Source: WVYX01 sp039592335 (lineage in GTDB: Bacteria; Gemmatimonadota; Gemmatimonadetes; Gemmatimonadales; GWC2-71-9). Taken from it: DNA of 64,000 nucleotides. Shown here in pieces: positions 44,183 through 53,515 of this stretch (position 1 is its first letter; each line of letters starts with the position of its first letter). The translations under genes were made by a program, and so were the position numbers. Below the pieces are notes generated by a model, which saw nothing but the letters and a program-made list of their open reading frames with translations, made no database searches and was not told the DNA's origin. The stretch covers positions 1 through 64,000 of the forward strand of contig JBDHBX010000010.1 in assembly GCA_039592335.1 (NCBI GenBank), read 5' to 3'.

Positions 44183-44802
44183 CGGGTACCGTGGCGGCCG
44201 TGACTCGGTGGATCGCCACCCTGCTTGCCTCGAGCTGGCGGCTGGAAGTCTCCGGCGAGCAGCATGTGGCGCGCTTGCGGTCGGCCGGCGAGCGCATCAT
44301 CTACGCCGTATGGCACGGCGCCCTGCTCCCTCCGCTGTGGCACCGTCGCCGCCAGGGCATCACGCTGTTAGTGAGCTCCCACCGCGACGGCACCCGACTC
44401 GCCGACGCCGCACGCCGCTGGGGCTACCGTGTCGCCTTCGGATCCAACACCCGCGGGGGTAGCGGCGGCCTGCGCAGCGTGGTGCGTGCGTTGGCCAAGG
44501 GCACGGAAGTCGCGTTCACCCCGGACGGTCCCCGCGGGCCGGCCCGCGTTGCGAAGCCCGGGGCGGTCGCCGCGGCGCAGCACGGCGAGGCGTTCATCGT
44601 GCCGATCGGCGCGGCCGCCGAACCGGCGTGGCGCGCGTCCTCGTGGGACGGCTTCACGGTCCCGCGGCCGTTCTCCAGAGTGCGGCTGGTGTACGGCGAA
44701 CCCTTCCGCGTGCCCAAGGGCACTGCGGGGCTGGAGTGGGGCACCGCACACCTGGAGGATGCGCTCTCCACAGCGGAGCACGAGGCCCGATGCTCTGGGT
44801 AA
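44179..44802 (+). CDS. DUF374 lysophospholipid-acyltransferase-like protein
   Basis: A 207-residue protein of the DUF374 family, related to lipid A lauroyl/lysophospholipid acyltransferases. IIYAVWHGALLPPLW (near 40) replaces the canonical H-x4-D start with a family-typical WH motif, and SSHRDGTRLADAA, GSNTRGGSGGLR and AFTPDGPRGPA follow. It lies between lpxB and lpxK, where it probably adds a secondary acyl chain to lipid A or to Kdo-lipid A. The acyl donor is unknown. Confidence 0.87.
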   Translation: MTGTVAAVTRWIATLLASSWRLEVSGEQHVARLRSAGERIIYAVWHGALLPPLWHRRRQGITLLVSSHRDGTRLADAARRWGYRVAFGSNTRGGSGGLRSVVRALAKGTEVAFTPDGPRGPARVAKPGAVAAAQHGEAFIVPIGAAAEPAWRASSWDGFTVPRPFSRVRLVYGEPFRVPKGTAGLEWGTAHLEDALSTAEHEARCSG

Positions 44803-45821
44803 CGCGCTGGTTGTGGCGCCGAGGCCTGCTCTCGGCCCGTCTCGCGCGGTTGCTGCTGCTGCCGCCGGCGTGGGCCTATCGCAGCGTCACTGCCGTGCGG
44901 GCCTGGAGCTACCAGCGGCACCTGCTCCCCCAGTCCATCCCAACCGCGCCCACCGTGGCCGTGGGAAACCTCACCGTGGGAGGGTCGGGAAAGACGCCCG
45001 TGGCATCCTGGATCGCGTCCTACTACGTCGAGCGGGGCATCAGGCCGGGCATCGTGTCGCGTGGCTACGGCGGCGACGAAGGGACGGTGCACCGCGTGCT
45101 CGTACCGCAGGCGGTCGTGGTGGAGGATCCCGATCGTGTCGCCGGGGCAGAGCAGGCCACGGAGCAAGGCGCGGAGGTGATCGTGCTGGACGACGCGTAC
45201 CAGCGGCTCGACGTGGCGCGCGACCTCAACATCGCCGTGGTGAGCGCGGAATCGAGCCGGGCGGTCCCGTGGACGCTCCCAGCCGGGCCCTGGCGCGAGG
45301 GGTGGCGCGCACTGCGCCGAGCCGACCTCGTGGTGATCACCCGCAAGCGCGCCGGACGGGCAGTGGCCCAGCAGGTCGCCGACCGCGTGCGACGCACCGC
45401 CCCCCGCGCGGGCATCGCGGTCGCCCACCTCGCGATCCGGGGCTTCCGGAGCATGCGCACGGGAGACCGCCTGGAGTTGGAGCGGCTCGCGGGCACCAGG
45501 GTCCTCGCCTCCGCCGGCGTCGGCGATCCCGACGCCTTCGCTGAGCAGTGCCGCGAATTGGGCGCCCTGGTCCAGCTGGCGCCCTGGCGGGATCATCACC
45601 GCTACTCCAGCTCGGATGTGCGCCGCCTGCTCCAAGCCGCTGGCGAGGTTGATTACGTTGTAGTCACCGAGAAGGACGCGGCGAAGCTGCGCGGTTGTTG
45701 GCCGGCGGAGGCGACCGATCCGCTGGTGGCGGCGCTGGAGGTGCGCTGGGAGCGCGGCCGCGCTACGGTGGAGACGGCACTCGAGGCCGTCGCCACCGAC
45801 ATCGCTACCCTCTTGACCTAG
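44790..45821 (+). CDS. lpxK: Tetraacyldisaccharide 4'-kinase LpxK
   Basis: A 343-residue membrane-associated kinase that phosphorylates the 4' position of the lipid A precursor. It has an N-terminal hydrophobic helix, a Walker A loop within VGNLTVGGSGKTPV (near 58-71), the LpxK segments GIVSRGYGG and VIVLDDAYQ (with D-D in the Walker B-like strand), and VVVTEKDAAKL near the end. It starts inside the last 13 bases of the DUF374 gene. Confidence 0.94.
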   Translation: MLWVTRWLWRRGLLSARLARLLLLPPAWAYRSVTAVRAWSYQRHLLPQSIPTAPTVAVGNLTVGGSGKTPVASWIASYYVERGIRPGIVSRGYGGDEGTVHRVLVPQAVVVEDPDRVAGAEQATEQGAEVIVLDDAYQRLDVARDLNIAVVSAESSRAVPWTLPAGPWREGWRALRRADLVVITRKRAGRAVAQQVADRVRRTAPRAGIAVAHLAIRGFRSMRTGDRLELERLAGTRVLASAGVGDPDAFAEQCRELGALVQLAPWRDHHRYSSSDVRRLLQAAGEVDYVVVTEKDAAKLRGCWPAEATDPLVAALEVRWERGRATVETALEAVATDIATLLT

Positions 45822-45931
45822 ACGGGATCGCCCACGCGGCGCTCGACCCATGGCCATATGAGCGACGGCACCAGCACGGAAGCACCCGCCCGCGTCGCCG
45901 CCGTACACCGGCAGCGCGGGCTCGATGCCTG

Positions 45932-46408
45932 ATGATCGTGCACGTGGTCGCCGTGGGACGCGTCAGGGACGCGGCCCTGCGCGAGGCTTGTAACGCGTAC
46001 GCCGCTCGCATCGGGCGTTACCAGCGCTTCGAGCTGCGCGAGGTCCGCGAGGCCGGCCGGAAGGAGCGCGACGGCGCGGCCGCGAGGCGGCTGGAGGGCC
46101 GGGCGCTGCTCGGCGCCGTGCCACAGGGCGGCCACATCGTGGCCCTCAGCCGGGGCGGCGAGGCGAAGACCAGCGAGGAGCTGGCCGGCCTGGTCGAGCG
46201 ATGGAGGGAGCAGGCGCGCGACGTCGCCTTCGTCGTGGGAGGCGCCCACGGACTGGATCAAGTGGTGCTCGACCGCGCCCATCAGCGCTTGGCGTTGTCC
46301 GACATGACACTGCCCCACGAGCTCGCGCGCCTCGTCTTGCTGGAGCAGCTCTACCGCGCCATGACGATCCTTCGGGGAGAGCCGTACCACAAGGGACACC
46401 GGCCATGA
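45932..46408 (+). CDS. rlmH: 23S rRNA (pseudouridine1915-N3)-methyltransferase RlmH
   Basis: A 158-residue SPOUT-class methyltransferase. The C-terminal trefoil knot is clear (VAFVVGGAHGLDQVV, LSDMTLPHELARLVLLEQLYRA, ending YHKGHRP, the usual RlmH tail). It modifies helix 69 of 23S rRNA. A 110-base gap separates it from lpxK without any obvious element; it overlaps the next gene by four bases. Confidence 0.95.
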   Translation: MIVHVVAVGRVRDAALREACNAYAARIGRYQRFELREVREAGRKERDGAAARRLEGRALLGAVPQGGHIVALSRGGEAKTSEELAGLVERWREQARDVAFVVGGAHGLDQVVLDRAHQRLALSDMTLPHELARLVLLEQLYRAMTILRGEPYHKGHRP

Positions 46409-47127
46409 CGGAGTGGTTCGAGCAGTGGTTCGGCGAGGAGTATCTGCGGCTCTACCCCCACCGCGACGACGAGGACGCCGAACGTCTCGCCACGCTGATC
46501 GAGCGTCACGTGCCGCTCGCGGGACGCCGGGCACTGGACCTGGCCTGTGGGCCGGGGAGGCACGCCGCGCAGTTTGCTCGTCGTGGGGCGAGCGTTGTGG
46601 GGTTCGACCTCTCGATGCCACTCTTGAGCCGGGCGCGGCACCGACCGGGGCCGCCGCTGGACCTCGTACGGGGCGACATGCGGCGACTCCCGTTCCGCCC
46701 CGAGTCGTTCGACCTGGCGGTCAACTTGTTCACGAGCTTCGGGTATTTTGCGGACGACGCGCAACACGCCCAGGTACTGCGGGAGACGGCGGAGGTGCTC
46801 CGCTCGGGTGGCATGTTCGTGCTCGACTACCTCAACGCCGGGTTGGTGCGGGAGACGTTGGTGCCGCACGAGGAGCAGCAGGTCGGCGAGCAGCGCGTGG
46901 CGGTGGAGCGGCGCATCTCCGATGACGACCGCTTCGTGATCAAGGAAATACATCTCGTGAACGACGGACGCAGCTTCGTGGAGCGGGTACGGCTCTTCGA
47001 GCGGGAGGAACTGGAAACCATGGTCGAGGGAGCGGGGCTCACCGTGCACACGCGGCTTGGGAGCTATACCGGAGCCGCGGTCGCTCCCGACGCGGCCCGG
47101 GTGATCCTGATCGCCCAGCGGTCATGA
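46405..47127 (+). CDS. Class I SAM-dependent methyltransferase
   Basis: A 240-residue protein. The SAM-binding motif I is LDLACGPGRHAAQFARRG (near 42-59); motif II and following (VVGFDLSMPLL, GDMRRLPFRPESFDLAVNLF) are normal. The substrate is unknown. The N-terminus WFEQWFGEEYLRLYPHRD is typical of a methyltransferase subgroup often found beside BshC in this type of genome, so a link to thiol or rRNA chemistry is possible but unproven. ATGA overlaps on both sides. Confidence 0.85.
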   Translation: MTEWFEQWFGEEYLRLYPHRDDEDAERLATLIERHVPLAGRRALDLACGPGRHAAQFARRGASVVGFDLSMPLLSRARHRPGPPLDLVRGDMRRLPFRPESFDLAVNLFTSFGYFADDAQHAQVLRETAEVLRSGGMFVLDYLNAGLVRETLVPHEEQQVGEQRVAVERRISDDDRFVIKEIHLVNDGRSFVERVRLFEREELETMVEGAGLTVHTRLGSYTGAAVAPDAARVILIAQRS

Positions 47128-48665
47128 GCTTCACACTGGAGACCACGGCGACCGCGCCCGCCCCGGCGCTGGACGCCAAGGCACTCGCGGCCGCACGCAG
47201 CGTAACGCCGGACCCCCGGCTGCGGGAGGCGTGCGTCGCGCGCGCCGCCGGCGCCGACAACCTGGAGCGTCTGTTTGCCGAGGGGGGACTCTGCGTCACC
47301 ACGGGACAGCAGCCCGGCCTGCTCACTGGCCCTCTGTTCACGATCTACAAAGCGCTCACGGCGATCGCGGTCGCGCGTGGCTTCGAGCAGTGCCTGGGCC
47401 GACCCGTCGTGCCGCTGTTTTGGGTGGCCGGCGACGATCACGACTTCCTGGAGGCGAATCATCTCTACCAGCAGACCGCTGCCAATGAGGTGGAGCGGGT
47501 AGAGCTGCGCGCCCGCGCGCCCGAGGCACCGCTGCGTTCGCTCTACGAGGAGTCGCTGGGCCCCGAGATCCGAGGCGTCATCGACACCGTGCTTGCTGCC
47601 ACGCCCGATTCGGAGTTCCGCGGCGACGTGGCACAGTGGGTAGAGCGGCACTACCGCGAGGAGCAGGACTTCGCGGGGGCCTTCGCGGAGGCCATGGCCG
47701 ACCTGCTCGGTCCGCACGGACTCGTCGTGTTCCGTTCGACCCACGCCGCGGCCAAGCAGGCGATGGGTCCGCACTTGCTCAGCGCGCTCCAAGGGGCCGC
47801 CGAGCTCGACCGCCGCATGGCGGAGCGCGCCACCGAGCTCCACGGCGCGGGACGACCGACGCCCGTTCCGGTAGGCGAGGGCGCCACTCTGGTGATGATC
47901 CAGGACAAGCAGGGGCGGGACCGCTTGGTCCAGGGCGACGCCGGGTATGTCGCCAGGCGGACGGGGCACCACTGGAGCCTGGAGCAGCTGCGCGCCATCG
48001 CCGGAGACGATCCGCAGCGCCTCTCCCCCAACGTCTTGTTGCGGCCGGCAGTGGAGGCGGCCCTGTTGCCGACCCTCGCCTACGTAGCCGGTCCAGGCGA
48101 ACTGGCGTATCTGCCGCAGTCCGATCCGGTCTACCGCATGCTCGGGGTCACGCCACAGGCCGTCGTGCCGCGCTGGTCGGGACGGGTGCTGGAAGCGCGC
48201 GTGGCCAAGGTCCTCGCCAAGTACGGTATTGCCACCTCGGACCTGGCCGCTCCCGAAGGAGCGCTGGAGGCCTCACTCGTCCAGGGCGATATGCCCGAGG
48301 CCGCGCGGGCAGCGCTGGCGGCGCTGCGACAGAGCCTGCAGGAGCAGTACGGCCATCTCGAGGAGGCGGCCGCCGAGGTCGACACCACGATGCGCAAGGC
48401 CGTGCAGTCGGCCCGCAACAGTGCGCTGTCCGGCACCACGCAGTTGGAGAAGCGGCTCGTGTCGCACCTCAAGAAGCGCAACGACATTGTCATCCAGCAG
48501 ATCGCCAAGGCCCGCAACAGCCTGTTTCCCGCTGGTCGACCGCAGGAACGGATGTTCAACGTGGTCCCCTACCTCGTGCGCTACGGGACGCCGTTCCTCG
48601 ATGCCGCGCTCGAGGCGTGCGCGGAAGCCGTTCCCGCTCTTGATGGGACCACGCCCGACAGGTAG
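47124..48665 (+). CDS. bshC: Bacillithiol biosynthesis cysteine-adding enzyme BshC
   Basis: A 513-residue protein of the BshC (YllA) family, which joins cysteine to glucosaminyl-malate in the last step of bacillithiol synthesis. Signature segments are TGQQPGLLTGPLFTIYKALT (near 64-83) and PVVPLFWVAGDDHDFLEAN (near 95-113); a C-terminal coiled coil follows (EEAAAEVDTTMRKA). Length is close to the family norm of about 540. bshA and bshB are not in this window. Confidence 0.92.
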   Translation: MSFTLETTATAPAPALDAKALAAARSVTPDPRLREACVARAAGADNLERLFAEGGLCVTTGQQPGLLTGPLFTIYKALTAIAVARGFEQCLGRPVVPLFWVAGDDHDFLEANHLYQQTAANEVERVELRARAPEAPLRSLYEESLGPEIRGVIDTVLAATPDSEFRGDVAQWVERHYREEQDFAGAFAEAMADLLGPHGLVVFRSTHAAAKQAMGPHLLSALQGAAELDRRMAERATELHGAGRPTPVPVGEGATLVMIQDKQGRDRLVQGDAGYVARRTGHHWSLEQLRAIAGDDPQRLSPNVLLRPAVEAALLPTLAYVAGPGELAYLPQSDPVYRMLGVTPQAVVPRWSGRVLEARVAKVLAKYGIATSDLAAPEGALEASLVQGDMPEAARAALAALRQSLQEQYGHLEEAAAEVDTTMRKAVQSARNSALSGTTQLEKRLVSHLKKRNDIVIQQIAKARNSLFPAGRPQERMFNVVPYLVRYGTPFLDAALEACAEAVPALDGTTPDR

Positions 48666-48674
48666 TATCGCCCC

Positions 48675-48971
48675 ATGATCTGGCCATTCGGGCTCGCGGT
48701 CCTCATCCTGGCACTCTTGATCCCCATTCTCGTGTTCGCGTTCGACGTACCACGACTGCGGAGGCGGGCGGAAGAAGCGGAACGGCTGGCCCCCGAGTGG
48801 GAGCAGCGGCTCGAGGAGCTCACCAAGCGGCTGACGGTGATCGAGGACGAGGTGGACGATCTCGGACGCGGCGTCGACACGCTGCGCGACGAGACCCAGT
48901 TCCTACAGCGCCTGCTGGAGGATTCCGAACCCCGCGAGCCACCCAACCGGCTCGCTCCGCCTAAGCCCTAG
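48675..48971 (+). CDS. Small single-pass membrane protein with coiled coil
   Basis: A 98-residue protein. Residues 4-24 form one transmembrane helix (FGLAVLILALLIPILVFAF), followed by a charged coiled coil (about 30-82) and a Pro-rich tail. It resembles phage-shock or cell-division accessory proteins only in outline; no family is recognised. It sits between bshC and murJ, 9 and 4 bases away. Confidence 0.65.
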   Translation: MIWPFGLAVLILALLIPILVFAFDVPRLRRRAEEAERLAPEWEQRLEELTKRLTVIEDEVDDLGRGVDTLRDETQFLQRLLEDSEPREPPNRLAPPKP

Positions 48972-48975
48972 ACGC

Positions 48976-50508
48976 GTGGCATCCTCGCAGGGCCGTCTCG
49001 CGGCCCGGGTCGGCGCCGGGATTCTCCTCACCCGCGTCCTGGGGTTCGTCCGGGAGCGGGTCTTCGCGCACTACTTCGGCGACGGCGTATCCGCCGATGC
49101 CTTCCGCGCCGCGCTTCGAATTCCCAACGTCATCCGCAACCTACTGGGGGAGGGAACGCTCTCGGCGTCCTTCATTCCCGTCTATGCCGGGATGATCGAG
49201 CGGGGCGAGACGGGCAATGCCAAGCGGGTCAGCTCGGTCATCGCGTCGGTGCTGGTGCTGCTCACCGCGCTGCTGGCGCTGGTCGGCATCGCGCTGGCCC
49301 CGGTAATCACCGACTTCGTCGCGCCGGGCTTTTCCGGGGCGCGACGCGATCTGACCGTCACGCTGGTCCAGATCATGTTCCCCATGTCGGGGATCATGAT
49401 CCTCTCGGCATGGTGCCTCGGCATCCTCAACACGCACCGGCGGTTCTTCCTCTCGTACGCCGCGCCGGCGCTGTGGAACATCGCACAGATCGCGACCCTC
49501 GTGACCCTCGGCGGCATCCTCGCCGAGCTCAGGCTCGTGGTCGCGCTGGCCTGGGGCGCGGTCGCCGGCAGCCTGCTCCAGTTGCTGGTGCAGCTACCGG
49601 CCACACTCCGGCTCGTGGGCGGTGTCGGCTGGAGCCTCGACCTGAGCGCGCCGGGGGTGCGAACCGTGATCCGCCGCTGGATGCCGGTCATCGTGGGGGC
49701 GGGGGCGTACCAGATCTCTAGCATCGTAGACACGCAGCTCGCGTCGCTGCTGCAGCAGGGCGCCGTCGCCATCATGGGCTACGCCCAACTCGTCGCGATC
49801 CTGCCGGTCTCGCTCTTCGGGATCAGCGTCGCGGCCGTGGCCCTGCCGGAGCTGAGCCGTGACGTGGTGACCGACGACACGCGACTGCTCAAGGGCCGGC
49901 TGGGGGCGGGCACGAGGCGGATCGCCTACTTCGTGCTGCCGGCGGCCGTCGCGCTCGGCGCCCTCTCCCCGCAAGTCATCGGGGCGCTGTTCCAGACCGG
50001 GGCATTCGGGGCCACCCAGACGGCGATCGCAGCCGGGGTCCTGTCGGCCTACGCGATCGGCATTCCGGCGCAAGCGTCCCTCAAGCTGTTTGCGTCGGGG
50101 CACTACGCGCGCGGTGACACGAAGACGCCGGTGCGGATCGGTGTCCTCTCCGTCGTGGTGTCGGCGGTCTCCGCCTACCTGCTCATGCAGCGGTTCGGAC
50201 CGGCCGGGATCGCGCTCGGGGCAGCCATCGCCGCCTGGGTCAACTCCTCCCTCAACTTCGGTACCCTGTCACGCCGGGTGGGCCGCCTGCTGGACGCGTC
50301 GGAGCGCAAGGCGATCACCGTGTCGGTCGTCTCCACGGTACCTGCGTCGCTTGCCGGCGTCGGCGTGGCGCGCGCGCTGGCCGCTTCCCCCCTGTGGCTC
50401 TCCGCCGTGGCCGCACTCGCGGCGTTCTCCACCGTGTACGGCGTGCTCACCCTGCTGCTGCGCCACCCCGAGGCGCAGCGCGTGTGGAGCTCCATCCGAC
50501 ACCGTTAA
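48976..50508 (+). CDS. murJ: Lipid II flippase MurJ
   Basis: A 510-residue MOP-superfamily membrane protein starting at GTG, with about 14 transmembrane helices. The conserved N-terminal segment (ILLTRVLGFVRERVFAHYFG, DAFRAALRIPNVIRNLLGEG) is diagnostic. It flips lipid II across the inner membrane for peptidoglycan synthesis. Length is normal. Confidence 0.94.
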   Translation: MASSQGRLAARVGAGILLTRVLGFVRERVFAHYFGDGVSADAFRAALRIPNVIRNLLGEGTLSASFIPVYAGMIERGETGNAKRVSSVIASVLVLLTALLALVGIALAPVITDFVAPGFSGARRDLTVTLVQIMFPMSGIMILSAWCLGILNTHRRFFLSYAAPALWNIAQIATLVTLGGILAELRLVVALAWGAVAGSLLQLLVQLPATLRLVGGVGWSLDLSAPGVRTVIRRWMPVIVGAGAYQISSIVDTQLASLLQQGAVAIMGYAQLVAILPVSLFGISVAAVALPELSRDVVTDDTRLLKGRLGAGTRRIAYFVLPAAVALGALSPQVIGALFQTGAFGATQTAIAAGVLSAYAIGIPAQASLKLFASGHYARGDTKTPVRIGVLSVVVSAVSAYLLMQRFGPAGIALGAAIAAWVNSSLNFGTLSRRVGRLLDASERKAITVSVVSTVPASLAGVGVARALAASPLWLSAVAALAAFSTVYGVLTLLLRHPEAQRVWSSIRHR

Positions 50509-50517
50509 CTTTCAGGC

Positions 50518-52323
50518 ATGCCGTCCGAGGCACTGGAACGCAAGATCGCATCGCTCCCCGACCAGCCAGGTGTGTATCTCTGGAAGGGCGCACGGGGGGA
50601 GGTGTTGTACGTCGGCAAGGCCAAGCGCCTGCGACAGCGGGTGCGCAACTACTTCGGTGCCGACGCCGCCCGCGGACCCACGCTGCAGATGCTGCTGCGT
50701 CTCATTCGCGATCTGGACACCATCGTGGTCCCGTCCGAGTCGCAGGCACTCCTGCTCGAGAACAACCTGATCAAGGAGTACCGCCCGCGCTTCAACATCC
50801 AGTTGCGGGACGACAAGAGCTACCCACGCATCGCCGTCACCCTGGGCGAGCCGTTCCCTCGCGTCTTGGTGGTGCGACACCTCGACGCCCCGGGGGCGCG
50901 CTTCTTCGGGCCCTACACCGACGTGGGCGTGCTGCGCCGCACCCTGCGCATCATCCGCCGCCTGTTCACGGTCCGCTCGTGCCACTACGCGCTCCCCGAC
51001 GAGGCACCGGACCGGCCGTGCCTCGACTATCACATCCATCGGTGTCTCGCACCCTGCGTCGGGTACCAGAGCGAGTCCGAGTACCGCCGCATGGTGGATG
51101 ACGTCATCACGTTCCTCGAGGGAAAGACGGTAGAGGTGCGCACGCGGCTGCGGGAGCGGATGGAGGAGGCGTCTCGACGGCTGGACTACGAGCGGGCCGC
51201 CGAGATCCGCGACGCGCTGGCCTGGCTCGAGCAACTGGAGCAACCCCAGGCCGTCGAGTTCGTCGGCGGCAGGGACACCGACGCCATCGGCTTCGCCCGG
51301 GACGGCGACGACGCCGTCGGCGTCGTGCTGCGAGTGCGCAAGGGGAAGATCCTCGCTCGCGAGCAACGGTTCTACGAGAACCTCTCTGACGCACACGACG
51401 ACGCGATCCTGTCGACCTTCCTGGTGGGCCACTACGTTCGGGGCGAGGGCCTCGCCTCCAAGGTGGCGTTGCCGTTCGCGCCGGCCGACTTGGAGGCTCT
51501 GCGTGAGCTGGCGCCGGACCGGCAGTGGAGTATTCCGCAGCGGGGCACCAACCAGCGCTTGGTGGCGCTGGCCGACCAGAACGCGCGGCACCTGCTGGAG
51601 AGCTTCAAGATCGAGTCGCTCGAGACCCACGAGCGCGTGGAGGACCCCGTGTATGCTCTGGGCCGGGACCTCGGGCTCACGGCGGTCCCACGCAGCTTCG
51701 TGTGCATCGACATCTCGACCAACCAAGGGCGCGATACGGTGGGCTCCCTGGTGTGGTTCGAGGCGGGGCGCCCCCGCAAGAACGACTACCGCCGCTACAA
51801 GGTCCGGGGACAGGAGGAGCAACAGGATGACTACGCTGCCGTGCACGAGGTGGTGACCCGGTTCGTCAGCCGCCGCAAGGAGGAGGACAAGCCGCTGCCG
51901 GACCTCATGGTAATCGACGGCGGCAAAGGCCAACTGGGCGCGGCGCACCAGGCCCTCGAGGAGCAAGGGCTCGAGGACCTTCCCCTCGCGAGCCTGGCCA
52001 AACGGGATGAGGAGATCTTCCTGGTGGGACGCAAGAAGAGCCTCAAGCTCGCCGCGCGGGCTCCGTCGCTGAAGCTGCTTCAGCGCGCACGGGACGAGGC
52101 TCACCGCTTCGCCGTCAGCTACAGTCGCAAGCGCCGGGCGGCGCGCACGGTCACTTCCGAGCTGTTGAACATCCCGGGAGTGGGGGAGAAGCGCCGCCGC
52201 CGGCTGCTCGAGCGGTTCGGGAGCCTGGCGGGTGTGCGGACCGCGACGCCGGAGGAGATCGCGGCCCTGCCAGGTTTCTCACTCAAACTCGCCGACCGTA
52301 TCCTCGCCAACGTGAGACGCTAA
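50518..52323 (+). CDS. uvrC: Excinuclease ABC subunit C
   Basis: A 601-residue nuclease of nucleotide excision repair. It shows an N-terminal GIY-YIG domain (QPGVYLWKGARGEVLYVGKA, near 15-34), a UVR motif (LDYERAAEIRDALAWLEQ, near 220), an RNase-H-like domain with the catalytic region near IDISTNQGRDTVGS and VIDGGKGQL, and C-terminal helix-hairpin-helix repeats (LNIPGVGEKRRRRLLERFG). It overlaps thrC by one base. Confidence 0.96.
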   Translation: MPSEALERKIASLPDQPGVYLWKGARGEVLYVGKAKRLRQRVRNYFGADAARGPTLQMLLRLIRDLDTIVVPSESQALLLENNLIKEYRPRFNIQLRDDKSYPRIAVTLGEPFPRVLVVRHLDAPGARFFGPYTDVGVLRRTLRIIRRLFTVRSCHYALPDEAPDRPCLDYHIHRCLAPCVGYQSESEYRRMVDDVITFLEGKTVEVRTRLRERMEEASRRLDYERAAEIRDALAWLEQLEQPQAVEFVGGRDTDAIGFARDGDDAVGVVLRVRKGKILAREQRFYENLSDAHDDAILSTFLVGHYVRGEGLASKVALPFAPADLEALRELAPDRQWSIPQRGTNQRLVALADQNARHLLESFKIESLETHERVEDPVYALGRDLGLTAVPRSFVCIDISTNQGRDTVGSLVWFEAGRPRKNDYRRYKVRGQEEQQDDYAAVHEVVTRFVSRRKEEDKPLPDLMVIDGGKGQLGAAHQALEEQGLEDLPLASLAKRDEEIFLVGRKKSLKLAARAPSLKLLQRARDEAHRFAVSYSRKRRAARTVTSELLNIPGVGEKRRRRLLERFGSLAGVRTATPEEIAALPGFSLKLADRILANVRR

Positions 52324-53486
52324 TGACACCCACGACCTACACCTGGTCGCTCGCCTGTTCGTCCTGCTCCGAGACGGCCGACGCTGAGGGCCTTCCCACC
52401 GTGTGCCCCGAGTGCGGCGCCCCGTGGCTGGTGCGCTACGCCGACCTCCCGGATCCCGCCGTGAAAGCCAAGCTCGCGGAGCGTCCCTGGTCGATGTGGC
52501 GCTACCGCGAGTGGCTTCCGCTGCTGGAGTCGGAGGAGCCCGTCACCCTGGGGGAAGGCTTCACCCCGCTACTGGAGACACCTCGCCTGGGCGACGCGCT
52601 GGGTCTCTCCGCGCTGTGGATCAAGGACGAGTCCAAGAACCCCACCGGGTCGTTCAAGGCCCGCGGCCTCTCGGCCGCGATCACGCGGGCGAAGCTCGCT
52701 GGGGCACCCGGGTTCACCGTGCCCACCGCTGGCAATGCGGGCGTGGCCACGAGCGCCTATGGGCGCCGCGCCGGCCTTCCGGTCCGCGTGTTCGCGCCGC
52801 GCACGACGCCGCCGCGCATCCTGGACCAGATCCGCGTGTTCGGTGCTGAGCTGGAGCTGTTGGACGGGCACATCGGCGATTGCGGCAAGGCCGCCCGCGC
52901 GCACGCCGCGGCCCAGGGAGCGTTCGACGTTTCCACGCTGCGGGAGCCGTACCGCATCGAGGGGAAGAAGACCCTGGGACTCGAGATCGCGGAGCAGCTG
53001 GGCTGGCAGCTGCCCGACGTGATCCTCTATCCCACGGGGGGCGGCACGGGTCTGATCGGCATGTGGCTCGCATTCAGGGCGCTGCGCGAAGCGGGGTGGG
53101 TCAGTGGCCAGCCGCCGCGGCTCTACAGCGTGCAATCCACGGGCTGTGCTCCCGTGGTGCGGGCGTTCGAGGCGGGCGCGGACCGAACCGAGCCGTGGGA
53201 GGACCCCGAGACGATCGCCTCGGGCCTGCGGGTGCCGGCCCCGCTGGGCGGACCGGTCATCCTGCGGGCGCTGGCGGAGACCGGCGGCCGGGCCGTGGCC
53301 GTGAGTGATGACGCCCTGGCGGCCTCGGAGCGGCGCATGGCGGAGCTGGAGGGCGTGGACGCCTGCCCCGAGGGTGGCGCCACCCTTGCCGCGCTGGAGA
53401 CGCTCCTGGCCGAGGGACACGTCCGGCGCGACGAATCGGTGGTGCTGTTCAACACCGGCGCCGGGTGGCTTTATCGACGGAATTGA
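52323..53486 (+). CDS. thrC: Threonine synthase
   Basis: A 387-residue PLP enzyme. An N-terminal zinc-ribbon (CSSCSETADAEGLPTVCPEC, near 13-32) precedes the fold-type II core. The PLP lysine is in SKNPTGSFKARG (near 105-116), and the phosphate-binding glycines in PTGGGTGLIGMW. It converts O-phosphohomoserine to threonine. Cysteate synthase is a close relative, but the context and motifs fit threonine synthase. It starts at the uvrC stop (TAATG). Confidence 0.88.
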   Translation: MTPTTYTWSLACSSCSETADAEGLPTVCPECGAPWLVRYADLPDPAVKAKLAERPWSMWRYREWLPLLESEEPVTLGEGFTPLLETPRLGDALGLSALWIKDESKNPTGSFKARGLSAAITRAKLAGAPGFTVPTAGNAGVATSAYGRRAGLPVRVFAPRTTPPRILDQIRVFGAELELLDGHIGDCGKAARAHAAAQGAFDVSTLREPYRIEGKKTLGLEIAEQLGWQLPDVILYPTGGGTGLIGMWLAFRALREAGWVSGQPPRLYSVQSTGCAPVVRAFEAGADRTEPWEDPETIASGLRVPAPLGGPVILRALAETGGRAVAVSDDALAASERRMAELEGVDACPEGGATLAALETLLAEGHVRRDESVVLFNTGAGWLYRRN

Positions 53487-53515
53487 TGGAAATTTACGGC
53501 TTACGGCCCCGACCG

